Source: Thiotrichales bacterium (GTDB lineage: Bacteria; Pseudomonadota; Gammaproteobacteria; Thiomicrospirales; Thiomicrospiraceae). Taken from it: a stretch of DNA of 64,000 nucleotides. The position numbers and the translations under genes were made by a program. The stretch is taken from NCBI GenBank assembly GCA_016938655.1, contig JAFGUG010000023.1, forward strand, positions 184,438 through 248,437. The letters run 5' to 3'. Position 1 is the stretch's first letter; every line of letters starts with the position of its first letter. Under the pieces are notes generated by a model. It ran no database searches, was not told where the DNA came from, and saw only the letters and a list, made by a program, of their open reading frames with translations. Positions 20,958 to 32,208 of the stretch are shown here, in pieces.

Positions 20958-21059
20958 GCTTCGCCCTCAAAAATTGAACTTTCAGTATACCGTTAGACGC
21001 TTGTAGATAATACTCGTTTCTATGCGTAATCCTACATTTAGACTTTGGCTACAGACTGC

Positions 21060-21782
21060 CTACAAAACCTGATTGGCTTGAGCTTTTTCTAAAAAGTGGG
21101 TTCGGTTTTGTAAGTCTGGCTCACTCACCCACAAGGGTTGATGTGTCGGCTCCCAAACGGGTCTGTTCTTCATAATGGCACTGAAAAAGGAAGACTCTAA
21201 TAAGCCGCTTAACCAGAGTTTTAACTGGGGATAATCCGCTTGAGCAAACCACGTTTTATCGACATTAACAAATTGTCGTACAAACGGAAAAACGCCAATA
21301 TCGGCCATCGTTAAGAGGTTGCCGAGCAAATACGGTTGCACCGCTAATGTTGCCTCTATTTTTTGTAAAAACCGTTCACCGGCTTGTCGATACACCTCTT
21401 GCGAGTGCTCAGGAAAACGATCGGCATATTTGTATTTGTCTAACCACGCTTTAAATTCTGTGTCATTTTCATCTATCCAGCTATTCATCTCTTTACACTG
21501 CTCTTCATGAGTCGGCAACCAATCCGAGCAGGCCTGTTGACTTTGCAAAGCGTTTTGAAACGCCCAAAGCATAATATCTCGACTCTCATCAATCACCTCT
21601 CCATCTGGCAAAATTAAGACAGGAACCGTGCCTTTAGGCGAAGCCGATAACATCGATTCAGGCTTATCCCAAAATACAATCTCGCGCTGTTCAACTTGAA
21701 TACCAGACAGATAAATACTGATACGTGCGCGCATCGCATAAGGGCAACGACGATAAGAATATAAAACAGGGTGGTTTTCCAT
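21060..21782 (-). CDS. Glutathione S-transferase-like protein
   Basis: The 240-residue protein has an N-terminal thioredoxin-fold GST domain. Its CPYA motif near residue 14 (YRRCPYAMRARI) resembles Cys-type or Omega/YibF-like GSTs. It has the cis-Pro and Glu-Ser elements GTVPVLIL and VIDESRDIM, then an all-helical C-terminal domain (about 95-215). The substrate is unknown; relatives reduce or transfer glutathione on small molecules, or act as stress-response scaffolds. It lies between a GGDEF cyclase and the groEL intergenic region and is probably transcribed alone. Confidence 0.85.
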   Translation of the reverse strand: MENHPVLYSYRRCPYAMRARISIYLSGIQVEQREIVFWDKPESMLSASPKGTVPVLILPDGEVIDESRDIMLWAFQNALQSQQACSDWLPTHEEQCKEMNSWIDENDTEFKAWLDKYKYADRFPEHSQEVYRQAGERFLQKIEATLAVQPYLLGNLLTMADIGVFPFVRQFVNVDKTWFAQADYPQLKLWLSGLLESSFFSAIMKNRPVWEPTHQPLWVSEPDLQNRTHFLEKAQANQVL

Positions 21783-21809
21783 AGAGACTCAACTTAAACA
21801 GACAAAAAC

Positions 21810-21821
21810 AGCAGGCCTGCT
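21810..21821. repeat. AGCAGGCCTGCT palindrome, intergenic copy
   Basis: A perfect 12-bp palindrome, with right flank GACTTTTAAAA as at 9257. It lies 28 bp upstream of the GST-like start codon. A degenerate half copy, CAGCAGGCCAGC, follows near 21858. Confidence 0.85.
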
Positions 21822-21912
21822 GACTTTTAAAAAACGAATCTTAAAGCCATCAAACCTCAGCAGGCCAGCATGAATGAGTTTTTATTCTGCCACAGTTCAT
21901 AACACTTAGGCA

Positions 21913-21937
21913 CAAAAAAGCCCGAACGAATCGGGCT
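21913..21937 (-). terminator. Second terminator downstream of groEL
   Basis: AGCCCGA (21919-21925) and TCGGGCT (21931-21937) form a stem with loop ACGAA, followed on the minus strand by a T run. It resembles the groEL terminator 170 bp away. Confidence 0.8.
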
Positions 21938-22088
21938 AGATTGACAACATTAAAACCGGCGATTAACGCTTACGAATCGAATCCGTTTTACTGTAATCCG
22001 ATACGACACCTTATCTGTAAGCTTGCACACGAGACAGGTAAGGTCCTGAATTCGAAAGCGCATCCACAAAACACTCAATTTTAGACAC
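21919..22088 (-). ncRNA. Candidate small RNA between two terminators
   Basis: This stretch begins just after the groEL terminator and ends in its own rho-independent terminator. It contains a 10-bp stem with one mismatch: CCTTATCTGT (22009-22018) pairs with ACAGGTAAGG (22034-22043). No reading frame with a ribosome site is evident. I did not recognise 6S RNA, tmRNA, RNase P or SRP RNA features, nor a clear promoter, so this is an inference from layout. Confidence 0.3.
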
Positions 22089-22090
22089 AA

Positions 22091-22115
22091 AAAAACCCGA
22101 ACAAATCGGGTTTTT
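22091..22115. terminator. groEL terminator (bidirectional)
   Basis: AAAAACCCGA (22091-22100) and TCGGGTTTTT (22106-22115) are perfect complements around loop ACAAA, with T tracts on both strands. It lies about 55 bp beyond the groEL stop. Confidence 0.85.
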
Positions 22116-22168
22116 AAAGAGGTAAAACACGTTTAATGAAAGTTGTCAGCCGACAACCTTAATCGAGT

Positions 22169-23821
<1,653 letters not shown>

Positions 23822-23900
23822 TTAAATATTAATCTAAGTGATCTGTGTTTAAAGCGTTGCTCGAGCCTCAGTGCTTTCTTGCCCGAGCAAACGTTTATAA

Positions 23901-24191
23901 CTAGTCGATAATGGCGATAATCTCTTCTTCGCGCATAACCAATAAAGTTTCACCTTTATCATCTTTGACTTCTTCACTTCTAAAGCCACCAAACATGACT
24001 TTATCGCCGACTTTCACGGTCATAGGAATCACATTCCCTGAATCCGCTACCTTACCTGGACCTGCTGCAACAACTTCACCGATTTTCTGCTTCTCTTGAG
24101 CAGAACCAGGAAGCAAAATCCCACCCGCTGATGCTTGTTCTTCTTCAACTTGACGGATTACAACGCGATCGTGTAAAGGTTTAATATTCAT
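23901..24191 (-). CDS. groES: Co-chaperonin GroES (Hsp10)
   Basis: GroES caps the GroEL ring. The true start is the ATG at 24191-24189 (MNIKPLHDRVV), giving 96 residues. AGGGG lies about nine bases upstream, and the longer open frame to 24260 would run into the CIRCE element. The mobile loop is seen as EEEQASAGGILLPGSA, and the roof and C-terminal blocks are GDKVMFGG and LLVMREEEIIAII. Regulation is probably by HrcA through the adjacent operator. Confidence 0.97.
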   Translation of the reverse strand: MNIKPLHDRVVIRQVEEEQASAGGILLPGSAQEKQKIGEVVAAGPGKVADSGNVIPMTVKVGDKVMFGGFRSEEVKDDKGETLLVMREEEIIAIID

Positions 24192-24253
24192 AGGTTTTCC
24201 CCTAATTAAAACAGGTTTAATAAAATGATAGTTTTGTGTGCGAACGCTAAATT

Positions 24254-24280
24254 TTAGCACTCACACCTTGAGAGTGCTAA
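24254..24280. promoter_or_regulatory. CIRCE operator (HrcA site) of groESL
   Basis: TTAGCACTC (24254-24262), a 9-bp spacer and GAGTGCTAA (24272-24280) form a perfect match to the CIRCE consensus. It lies immediately downstream of the promoter, in the 5' untranslated region of groES. HrcA repression is inferred; hrcA is not in the window. Confidence 0.95.
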
Positions 24281-24282
24281 CT

Positions 24283-24310
24283 ATTTTAGTCATCTCGCAA
24301 TTGATGTCAA
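24283..24310 (-). promoter_or_regulatory. Sigma70-type promoter of groES-groEL
   Basis: On the minus strand TTGACA (24310-24305), a 16-bp spacer and TAAAAT (24288-24283) precede the CIRCE element, placing the operator over the transcription start. No clear sigma32 promoter was seen, consistent with HrcA/CIRCE control. Confidence 0.75.
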
Positions 24311-24415
24311 CTCTATATAAAGACGGTAATTTTTATTTCAAGGGGAAAAACCATTATTTCTGCATAAAACACTGAAATAACGGACTTATTAGAAGAAACA
24401 GGCCTTTTGAAAGTC

Positions 24416-24427
24416 AGCAGGCCTGCT
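24416..24427. repeat. AGCAGGCCTGCT palindrome, intergenic copy
   Basis: A perfect 12-bp palindrome with left flank AAAGTC, 16 bp beyond the proB stop. The related hexamer AGGCCT lies about 18 bp further downstream in the proB direction. Confidence 0.85.
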
Positions 24428-24442
24428 AAGTTTGCAAAAAGC

Positions 24443-25567
24443 TTAATCAGAAAGAACTAGGTTATCTCGATGAATCAATGATTCATCTGCGACATAACCT
24501 AATATAGACTCAATATTTTTACTGGGTTGCCCCACAATACGTTGCGCTTCAGCAATAGGATAATTAATTAAACCACGCGCCACTTCTCGACCTTGCTGGT
24601 CAAAGCAGACCACCATCTCACCTCGCTGAAAATGCCCTTCAACCAACTTGACGCCAATGGGCAGCAAACTTTTACCTGAGGTTTTAAGCACATGCACCGC
24701 ACCGTCATCCAAAATGACTCGGCCTTTGGCTTGCAAGTGACCCGCTAACCATTGCTGGCGAGCAGTCAGCGGCTCTAAATCTGGAATTAACAAGGTACCA
24801 ACCTGCTCACCCGATTGTAAACGCGGCAAAATATTCGGTTCACGGCCAGAGGCAATTAAGGTTGCGGTACCTGACCGTGCGGCACGTTTCGCAGCCATCA
24901 CTTTGGTGTACATTCCCCCCTTGCCTAAGGCGCCACCCTCTGGACTGGCCATCGCCTCGATGTCTTTTCGGCTGACTTGCGCTTCGCTAATCAATTCAGC
25001 GTTTGGATTTTCACGTGGGTTATCGTTATACAAACCTTGCTGGTCGGTCATAATCACCAACACATCGGCACCAATCAAGTTGGCGGTTAATGCAGCAAGC
25101 GTGTCGTTGTCACCAAAACGAATCTCATCGGTGACCACGGTATCGTTTTCATTAATAATCGGAATCACGCCGTAAGACAGTAATGTTTGAATGGTGCTTT
25201 TGACATTTAGATAACGGCTACGGTTTGATAGGTCATCATGAGTCATTAAAATTTGTGCGGTATGCGTATCGTACTTGGCAAATTCCGATTCATACGCTTG
25301 CACTAAGCCCATCTGCCCAACGGCAGCGGCCGCTTGCAACTCATTCAACGCCTTTGGACGCTGCTTCCAGCCCAAACGCTGCATGCCTTCCGCCACCGAG
25401 CCAGAAGAGACAATGACCACTTCGACACCTTGACGACGCAACATAACCATCTGCTCCACCCAATTACTTAAGGCGGCAACATTAAGGCCTTGACCATCAT
25501 CCGTAAGCAGCGCACTGCCAATTTTGATTACCCAACGTTTTGTTTGCGTTAAATCCGAACGTTTCAT
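24443..25567 (-). CDS. proB: Glutamate 5-kinase
   Basis: ProB phosphorylates glutamate in the first step of proline synthesis and is usually feedback-inhibited by proline. The 374-residue protein has the amino-acid-kinase domain (about 8-260), with [30 protein letters not shown] and [21 protein letters not shown]-terminal PUA domain follows (about 278-360). The gene lies after obgE on the same strand, separated by 71 bp, in the rplU-rpmA-obgE-proB order common in gammaproteobacteria. Confidence 0.96.
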   Translation of the reverse strand: MKRSDLTQTKRWVIKIGSALLTDDGQGLNVAALSNWVEQMVMLRRQGVEVVIVSSGSVAEGMQRLGWKQRPKALNELQAAAAVGQMGLVQAYESEFAKYDTHTAQILMTHDDLSNRSRYLNVKSTIQTLLSYGVIPIINENDTVVTDEIRFGDNDTLAALTANLIGADVLVIMTDQQGLYNDNPRENPNAELISEAQVSRKDIEAMASPEGGALGKGGMYTKVMAAKRAARSGTATLIASGREPNILPRLQSGEQVGTLLIPDLEPLTARQQWLAGHLQAKGRVILDDGAVHVLKTSGKSLLPIGVKLVEGHFQRGEMVVCFDQQGREVARGLINYPIAEAQRIVGQPSKNIESILGYVADESLIHRDNLVLSD

Positions 25568-25638
25568 TTACCGTCATAACCTCTAGGAGACTCTCTATTG
25601 CATCTGCAATGGAGTAAGCCAATACCAAACCAACTCTT

Positions 25639-26736
<1,098 letters not shown>

Positions 26737-26860
26737 TCACTTGTAGAAAGTTCACCTCGCAACCGCAATAGCCCAAGGTGTGAATAACAAAATAAAACCG
26801 TCTCAGCAATGCTATGTGCACATTTGCACCTTAAACCTTTACGATAACTTCGTATTTAAG

Positions 26861-26871
26861 GCAGGCCTGCT
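26861..26871. repeat. GCAGGCCTGCT palindrome, intergenic copy
   Basis: An 11-bp copy (core palindrome GCAGGCCTGC, 26861-26870) between the rpmA terminator and the obgE start, about 135 bp upstream of obgE. Confidence 0.8.
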
Positions 26872-26901
26872 CGATTTAAAAATAAAAAAATTATTATAAC
26901 G

Positions 26902-26931
26902 AAAAACGCCCCGACAAAGCGGGGCGTTTTT
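26902..26931. terminator. rplU-rpmA terminator
   Basis: AAAAACGCCCC (26902-26912) and GGGGCGTTTTT (26921-26931) are perfect complements around an 8-base loop, 40 bp beyond the rpmA stop. T tracts exist on both strands. Confidence 0.9.
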
Positions 26932-26970
26932 ATCAACTGATTGTGAATAATCTAGAATGGAATTCTAAAA

Positions 26971-27228
26971 TTACTCAGCAACAATTGTTACGAAGGTACG
27001 TACAGGCTTACCTTTAGCAACAAAAGCAACTTGACCGTCTGCTTTTGCAAATAAAGTATCGTCCTTACCACGGCCAACATTTACACCAGCGTGAAATTTC
27101 GTTCCACGTTGACGAACAATGATGCTTCCCGCAGAAACCACTTCACCACCAAAACGCTTAACACCTAAGCGTTTGGCATTGGAATCGCGACCGTTTTTAG
27201 TACTACCAGCAGCTTTCTTATGAGCCAT
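26971..27228 (-). CDS. rpmA: 50S ribosomal protein L27
   Basis: L27 lies near the peptidyl-transferase centre. The 85-residue protein has the conserved N-terminus [16 protein letters not shown] and [10 protein letters not shown]. It begins directly at the mature-type N-terminus, without the cleaved extension seen in Firmicutes. It follows rplU by 68 bp in the same transcript and ends at a strong terminator. Confidence 0.98.
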   Translation of the reverse strand: MAHKKAAGSTKNGRDSNAKRLGVKRFGGEVVSAGSIIVRQRGTKFHAGVNVGRGKDDTLFAKADGQVAFVAKGKPVRTFVTIVAE

Positions 27229-27296
27229 GATATAAGTCCTTTTGTTAACAGCGCTACCCCCTCTTCAGAAGTAGTCCCTGTTTAGATTCTGTTAAA

Positions 27297-27611
27297 TTAA
27301 GCTGAAATCTTACCGATCTTAACTTCAGTGTAGTTTTGACGGTGGCCTTGCTTAGTCTTAGAGCGGTTCTTACGACGACGGAATTTGATGATGGTTACTT
27401 TTTTGCCACGACCGTTTGATTCAACAGTTCCAGAAACTTTAGCACCTTCAACAACAGGCGTACCGATTTTAATATCAGCGCCTTCACCTACCATCAATAC
27501 TTCGTCAAACTCAATCGCATCACCTGCTTCTAGGTTTAAAGACTCAATGCGTAGTACTTGACCTTCACGAACTCTATACTGCTTACCACCGGTTTTAATA
27601 ACTGCGTACAT
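27297..27611 (-). CDS. rplU: 50S ribosomal protein L21
   Basis: L21 is a 50S protein that binds 23S rRNA. The 104-residue protein has the family N-terminus [14 protein letters not shown]. The C-terminal signature is [17 protein letters not shown], followed by YTEVKI. It is the first gene of the rplU-rpmA operon, with a near-consensus promoter about 60 bp upstream, and has GGAG before the ATG. Confidence 0.98.
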   Translation of the reverse strand: MYAVIKTGGKQYRVREGQVLRIESLNLEAGDAIEFDEVLMVGEGADIKIGTPVVEGAKVSGTVESNGRGKKVTIIKFRRRKNRSKTKQGHRQNYTEVKIGKISA

Positions 27612-27956
27612 TCTATATCTCCCGGATATCTAAATTCTTTTTAATAAGCCGCTACATTTAGCGAAGGCGGGATTATATAGCTTTTTATTAACTAGGTCAA
27701 AGTTATTTTTATAAAAAACCGCCAAAAAAAGCTCAGTCAATCACACAGCCATTACCACGAACCGTATTATACCTAAATCATTAATAAAGCTTGTTAAAAC
27801 AATTCGCTATGTCGTAATTCCGGCCTTTTAAACCGCCTAACTCAGGAAAAATAAGGCTTAGCCCTTTTAGGTAAAACACTGGCTTCTCTACTAGATTAGT
27901 ACTAAAATGGCTACCCTTTAAACCATCCACCCTCTTGGGCACAGTGACGCATTTGT
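27612..27956. other. 345-bp divergent intergenic region between rplU and ispB
   Basis: The rplU half contains a strong promoter (27672-27700). The ispB half is AT-rich with only weak promoter matches: a TAAAAT around 27903, and TTGTTA near 27791. A 74-codon minus-strand frame overlapping the ispB start has no ribosome site or recognisable content and is not called. No hairpin or repeat of note was seen. Confidence 0.5.
27672..27700 (-). promoter_or_regulatory. Sigma70 promoter of rplU-rpmA
   Basis: On the minus strand TTGACC (27700-27695), a 17-bp spacer and TATAAT (27677-27672) give an almost perfect housekeeping promoter, as expected for a ribosomal-protein operon. Confidence 0.85.
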
Positions 27957-28922
27957 ATGACTTTATCTGAAATTCGTAAATTAATAGAAGACGACATTCG
28001 CGCAACTGACGCGTTGATTATTGAGCGACTTGCCTCAGACGTCGTTTTAATTAATCAAATTGGTCATTACATTATTAACAGTGGCGGTAAACGATTGCGT
28101 CCATTGTTAGTATTATTAAGTGCGCGTGCCTGCAATTATCAAGGGGATGAACATCGTTTAATGGCGGCGGTAATCGAGTTTATCCATACCTCAACGCTGT
28201 TACACGATGATGTCGTTGACGAATCCGATACCCGTCGCGGTAACCAAACTGCGAATGATGTTTGGGGCAATGCCGCCAGTGTTTTGGTTGGCGATTTTCT
28301 ATACTCGCGCTCATTTGAGATGATGGTGGAACCTGGCTTAATGAAAATTATGCAGGTCATGTCTGAAGCAACCAATGTGATTGCCGAAGGGGAAGTACTT
28401 CAGCTATTAAATTGCCACGATGCTGACACCACTCAAGAACGATACATGGAAGTGATTCATCGTAAAACTGCTAAGTTGTTTGAAGCGGCAACGCAAATGG
28501 GACCGGTACTGGCCAATCGCTCAGACTTAGAAGAGGCGTTTATTTTGTACGGCCGTCACTTAGGTGCGGCTTTCCAGTTGATTGATGATGCGCTTGATTA
28601 CACAGCAGATGCTGAAGAGTTAGGCAAAAATATTGGTGATGACTTAGCAGAAGGCAAACCAACCTTACCGCTTATTTACGTTTTAGAAAATGGAACCGAT
28701 GCAGAAAAAGCGATCATTCGACGCGCCATTGAAACTGAAGGCATTGCTCTTTTAACCGAAGTGACGGAAATCATTAAAAACTCAGGTGCGATTGACTTTA
28801 CCGTACAGACGGCACAAAAAGAGGCGAATAAAGCCAAACTGGCGTTATCAGCCTTAGAACCCTCAGACATTAAACAAGCCCTGCTGTCGTTAGCTGACTT
28901 AGCGGTCAACCGCAGTCACTGA
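27957..28922 (+). CDS. ispB: Octaprenyl (polyprenyl) diphosphate synthase
   Basis: IspB builds the long isoprenoid side chain of ubiquinone from farnesyl diphosphate and IPP. The 321-residue length matches E. coli IspB (323). The first Asp-rich motif is LLHDDVVDESDTRRG and the second is LIDDALDYTAD. GGKRLRPLLVLLSA and GDDLAEGKPTLPLIY are conserved blocks. It diverges from the rplU operon, an arrangement common in gammaproteobacteria. The chain length made (often C40) cannot be read directly. Confidence 0.95.
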   Translation: MTLSEIRKLIEDDIRATDALIIERLASDVVLINQIGHYIINSGGKRLRPLLVLLSARACNYQGDEHRLMAAVIEFIHTSTLLHDDVVDESDTRRGNQTANDVWGNAASVLVGDFLYSRSFEMMVEPGLMKIMQVMSEATNVIAEGEVLQLLNCHDADTTQERYMEVIHRKTAKLFEAATQMGPVLANRSDLEEAFILYGRHLGAAFQLIDDALDYTADAEELGKNIGDDLAEGKPTLPLIYVLENGTDAEKAIIRRAIETEGIALLTEVTEIIKNSGAIDFTVQTAQKEANKAKLALSALEPSDIKQALLSLADLAVNRSH

Positions 28923-28974
28923 GGTCACACAAATTAATGTTTCAAAGAGACTGGCTGTTCCAGCTTAAGTGAAC

Positions 28975-29592
28975 TTAGCGTTTAGCACCCCCGCCACCAT
29001 AGACTTTGGCTTTTAATAGATCTGCGGCCATCGCCATCTGCTCTTCTATTTTTTGATTTTCTATCGCCTGTAACCGCTCCATCTCTTCTTGTCTCTCTTG
29101 CTCTTGGAACTGTTTATATAAGTCCAAATTTTTGAGATGGGTTTTATTCCAATCGATACGGCGTATTAACCAACGTGTCATAAAACGAATGACATGACAT
29201 TCATCGTGCGATTGATACAAAATTTCTGGTTTTGGACGAATGCCGTGCATACGCTCAACAATAATGAGCTGTTTTGCCTTATTTGGTTGAATTCGGATAA
29301 ACCCGGTTTCAGTGTCATCAAAACTGGTGCTGTAGTATAAGCGTACAACTCGGTTCATGCTAAATGTCGCTTTAGAGAGAATGGTCGACTCGGGTCGCCC
29401 ATTCATTCCCACGGTATGAATAAAAATATTTTGAGTCATAATCCGTCTAAAAAAACTCTCTATAGCCTCAAACGGCACATCTTGCACAGAGTTTCGTTCC
29501 GCACTTATTACTTTTTCAAGCGCTTCTGAACGTCTTTCTAAGTGTTTTAAAAAATACTTTACCGCCGGCGTCACTGCTTTTTTACTTGCCAT
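28975..29592 (-). CDS. Conserved-looking hypothetical protein (205 aa)
   Basis: I do not recognise this protein. The ATG at 29592 has AGAGG eight bases upstream, so I prefer it over the longer frame to 29646. The sequence is soluble and basic. The middle reads like a compact mixed alpha/beta domain (SMNRVVRLYYSTSFDDTETG, then KQLIIVERMHG and CHVIRFMTRWL). The last 50 residues are Gln/Glu-rich and likely form a coiled coil, ending in GGGGAKR. There is no signal peptide or membrane helix. It converges on ispB and is separated from the AstE-like gene upstream by a terminator, so it is likely monocistronic. Confidence 0.7.
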   Translation of the reverse strand: MASKKAVTPAVKYFLKHLERRSEALEKVISAERNSVQDVPFEAIESFFRRIMTQNIFIHTVGMNGRPESTILSKATFSMNRVVRLYYSTSFDDTETGFIRIQPNKAKQLIIVERMHGIRPKPEILYQSHDECHVIRFMTRWLIRRIDWNKTHLKNLDLYKQFQEQERQEEMERLQAIENQKIEEQMAMAADLLKAKVYGGGGAKR

Positions 29593-29689
29593 CTTTATTA
29601 CCTCTAAATAAGGTATCGGCCTACTAACTATTTTATAAAGGTGCAAAACAAAGTAATTTTAATAAAAACGTGGCAATAAATTTTTAAGC

Positions 29690-29716
29690 AAAAAAAAGCC
29701 TGCAAAGTCAGCAGGC
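29690..29716 (-). terminator. Terminator of the rimB-rimK-astE operon, made from a repeat half-site
   Basis: GCCTGC (29698-29703) and GCAGGC (29711-29716) pair around AAAGTCA. On the minus strand a run of T follows (29697-29691). The right arm is the left half of the AGCAGGCCTGTT element, so the iterated palindrome has supplied one terminator arm. Confidence 0.75.
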
Positions 29717-29721
29717 CTGTT
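29710..29721. repeat. AGCAGGCCTGTT palindrome, intergenic copy
   Basis: A CAGGCCTG core with left flank AAAGTC, about 55 bp beyond the stop of the AstE-like gene and overlapping its terminator. Confidence 0.8.
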
Positions 29722-29775
29722 GATTTTTTAACCCCCATTTATAATGGTTAACTCTCATTTACAAGAGCAACCTCT

Positions 29776-30849
29776 CTAAACTGCAGGAATATCCTCTGAA
29801 GAGTAAAGTAAATTGCCATCGTCCTGCATTTCTTCATGAAACTCTTCAACCTTGCCTTCCGCTAAATCGCTTCGCGCAAATTTAGCAATATGAAACAGGG
29901 CTTCCCCCTCATTCACCAACGGCATACACATTTGACCAATGACAATACCGCTGTTTGGTGAATAGACCTCCTCTTCAACTTCACCGAATGGGTCAGAGAC
30001 CACGCCTATTAAGGTTTTATTGGCTTCTACACGACAACCATCCGATACTAAAGAGCGAAAAATGCCACTTTGTGGTGCGCGTATCCAAAAGCTTGAACGG
30101 GCAACAACCGGTTTAATCTTACGCTCGGCTTTATTGCGTGACTGTGGAATCATCTGCAAATGGCGCATAACATTAACAATGCCTTTCACTCCAGCACGAA
30201 TCGACACCTCATCAAACCTAAGGGCTTCTCCTGCCTCGTACAACAACATGGGAATGCCCTTCTTAACGGCTGCCGCTCTTAGAGAACCATCGCGTAAATT
30301 AGCATTTAGCATCACAGGCGAGCCAAAGGAATCGGCCATCTGTTTGACGACGTCCGAATCTAAGTCCGCTCTAATTTGTGGCAAATTGGTGCGGTTAATG
30401 GCGCCTGTATGCAAATCAATTCCGTGGGTTGCTTTGGCAACAATTTCATTTAAGAAAATATGGGCTAAACGCCCTGCAATCGAACCCGTTTTAGAGCCTG
30501 GAAAACAACGGTTCAAATCACGACGGTCGGGCAAATAACGACTGTGGTTGATAAAACCATGTAAATTCACAATCGGCACCGTAATTAAGGTACCTTTCAA
30601 TCGCTTTAAGGCATTCACCTTTAATAAACGACGAATAATTTCAACCCCATTTAATTCATCACCATGAATCGCCGCGCTGATAAACAGAATTGGGCCGGCC
30701 TGGTTGCCACACCAAACCTGGACCGGCATAGAGAGTTCGCTGTGGGTATAGAGCTTCCCCACTTTCAGGTCGATGGTTTTTTTCTCTCCCGGATTTATAG
30801 TCACACCACCAATCGTGATTGGCTTATTACGAACGACCTTTCGCGTCAT
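29776..30849 (-). CDS. AstE/aspartoacylase-family (M14-like) zinc hydrolase
   Basis: This 357-residue protein belongs to the succinylglutamate desuccinylase/aspartoacylase family of zinc-dependent amide hydrolases. Zinc-site segments are AAIHGDELNGVEI (HxxE) and GIDLHTGAINR, with DRRDLNRCFPG for substrate carboxylate contacts. A C-terminal beta-rich region (about 260-340) is typical. The partner gene, 3 bp upstream in the operon, is rimK. This context makes it a candidate for removing residues added by RimK, or for trimming acylated amino acids, rather than arginine catabolism. No other ast genes are present. Confidence 0.85.
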   Translation of the reverse strand: MTRKVVRNKPITIGGVTINPGEKKTIDLKVGKLYTHSELSMPVQVWCGNQAGPILFISAAIHGDELNGVEIIRRLLKVNALKRLKGTLITVPIVNLHGFINHSRYLPDRRDLNRCFPGSKTGSIAGRLAHIFLNEIVAKATHGIDLHTGAINRTNLPQIRADLDSDVVKQMADSFGSPVMLNANLRDGSLRAAAVKKGIPMLLYEAGEALRFDEVSIRAGVKGIVNVMRHLQMIPQSRNKAERKIKPVVARSSFWIRAPQSGIFRSLVSDGCRVEANKTLIGVVSDPFGEVEEEVYSPNSGIVIGQMCMPLVNEGEALFHIAKFARSDLAEGKVEEFHEEMQDDGNLLYSSEDIPAV

Positions 30850-30852
30850 GGC

Positions 30853-31767
30853 CTAACCTTTACCAATTGTTTTAGTACGATTAATGGTTTTTTTATTCGC
30901 GTTTGCGTCAATAAAGTCAATAATCATGCCGGCAATATCTTTACCTGTTGCCCCTTCAATCCCCTCTAAACCAGGCGAAGAGTTTACTTCCATGACCACT
31001 GGACCATGATTAGAACGCAAGAGATCCACACCACAAACATTCAAGCCCATAATTTTGGCAGCATTAACCGCTGTCGCTCGCTCTGCTGCTGTAATTTTAA
31101 TCAAATTCGCCGAGCCACCTTGGTGAAGGTTTGAACGGAACTCACCCTCTTTACCTTGACGCTTCATAGCGGCGATGACTTTTCCACCGACCACAAAACA
31201 ACGAATATCCGCACCACCGGCTTCTTTAATAAACTCTTGAACCAAAATATTTGCTTTCAAACCATTAAAGGCTTGGATAACACTGGTCGCTGCTGAATGG
31301 GTTTCAGCCAAAACAACGCCAACGCCTTGCGTGCCTTCTAACAATTTAATCACCACTGGAGCGCCACCAACAATTTTCAACAAATCATCAACATCATCTG
31401 GCGAATGCGCAATCCCGCTCACCGGCAAGCCCACCCCTTTTCGAGAAAGTAACTGTAAACTTCTTAACTTGTCGCGTGAACGTGAGATAGCAACCGACTC
31501 GTTCAGCGGAAACACATTCATCATCTCGAATTGACGCAAAACAGCCGTACCGTAAAACGTCACAGAAGCACCGATACGGGGAATAATGGCATCAAAGCCT
31601 TCTAACACTTGACCTTTATAATGCACTTCAGGATTTACCGAGTTGATGTTCATGTAACAACGCAAAGCATCAATTACTTTTACCTCATGGCCTCTCTCTT
31701 CGGCAGCTTGAACTAAGCGACGAGTAGAATAAAGTTTGGGCCCGCGCGATAAAATAGCAATTTTCAT
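30853..31767 (-). CDS. rimK: RimK: ribosomal protein S6-glutamate ligase-type ATP-grasp enzyme
   Basis: RimK-family ligases add glutamate residues to the C-terminus of ribosomal protein S6 (E. coli, Pseudomonas). The 304-residue length matches E. coli RimK (300). The ATP-grasp fold shows [35 protein letters not shown] and the metal/ATP motif [15 protein letters not shown] near the C-terminus. Its ATG overlaps the rimB stop by one base (TAATG) and the AstE-like gene follows 3 bp later, so the three are co-translated. The native substrate could be S6 or another peptide. Confidence 0.92.
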   Translation of the reverse strand: MKIAILSRGPKLYSTRRLVQAAEERGHEVKVIDALRCYMNINSVNPEVHYKGQVLEGFDAIIPRIGASVTFYGTAVLRQFEMMNVFPLNESVAISRSRDKLRSLQLLSRKGVGLPVSGIAHSPDDVDDLLKIVGGAPVVIKLLEGTQGVGVVLAETHSAATSVIQAFNGLKANILVQEFIKEAGGADIRCFVVGGKVIAAMKRQGKEGEFRSNLHQGGSANLIKITAAERATAVNAAKIMGLNVCGVDLLRSNHGPVVMEVNSSPGLEGIEGATGKDIAGMIIDFIDANANKKTINRTKTIGKG

Positions 31768-32195
31768 TATTTTGTTCCTTGTAAGAATGATTTTCTTGAG
31801 TCAACAATTAACCCTGCTGCTCTTAAAGCAGAACGACCCAACAACATTTTAAATGCCATGGTATCTCTGCTGGTTAAAGAAACTGGAATGTTCAGTTGAA
31901 TATCCCCAATTTCTAGCGTTGTTTCTATGAAAAAACGTTCGGTCACGTTTCCACCGGAATCGGTAACGCAACGAATATCTTGAATCAAGGCCTCTCCAAC
32001 TTGCACTTTTGACAAGTCTTCTTCGTCGGTATGAATAGAAAAACGCACCCAATCTTGTCCATCTTTTTGAAACGTCTCAACTTCAAACGCGTGGAGAGCT
32101 GAATTTTTTGCGCCGGTGTCTACTTTACACATCAAGCGTTCAATACCAATATCAGGTAACGCAACCCACTCTTGCCATCCAACCATACCAGACAT
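31767..32195 (-). CDS. rimB: RimB-like retropepsin-type protease
   Basis: This 142-residue protein belongs to the retropepsin-like family encoded next to rimK; in Pseudomonas, RimB acts with RimK in S6 glutamate-tail turnover. The aspartic-protease signature [14 protein letters not shown] lies near the N-terminus, and the flap/hydrophobic glycine motif is [11 protein letters not shown] near the C-terminus. Such proteins act as dimers, since one chain carries one catalytic Asp. It is placed between mgtE (13 bp) and rimK (1-bp overlap). A separate small RimA gene was not found. Confidence 0.85.
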   Translation of the reverse strand: MSGMVGWQEWVALPDIGIERLMCKVDTGAKNSALHAFEVETFQKDGQDWVRFSIHTDEEDLSKVQVGEALIQDIRCVTDSGGNVTERFFIETTLEIGDIQLNIPVSLTSRDTMAFKMLLGRSALRAAGLIVDSRKSFLQGTK

Positions 32196-32208
32196 ATTTC
32201 TTCCTTTT

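Larger units (their letters stand above)
21783..22168. other. 386-bp intergenic region with two terminators and a structured core
   Basis: No protein-coding frame is evident. From right to left on the minus strand it holds the groEL terminator (22091-22115), then about 170 bp with an internal stem-loop. A second terminator with a similar sequence follows (21913-21937), then an AGCAGGCCTGCT element (21810-21821) just before the GST gene. The layout suggests a separate short transcript between the terminators. Confidence 0.6.

Noticed and set aside
23901..24260. The longer groES frame beginning at 24260
   Set aside because: It would translate through the CIRCE operator; the ATG at 24191 gives the standard 96-residue protein.
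27781..28005. A 74-codon minus-strand frame between rplU and ispB
   Set aside because: It overlaps the ispB start, has no ribosome site, and its composition is not protein-like.
30020..30538. A 172-codon plus-strand frame antisense to the AstE-like gene
   Set aside because: It is a shadow of the conserved hydrolase gene.
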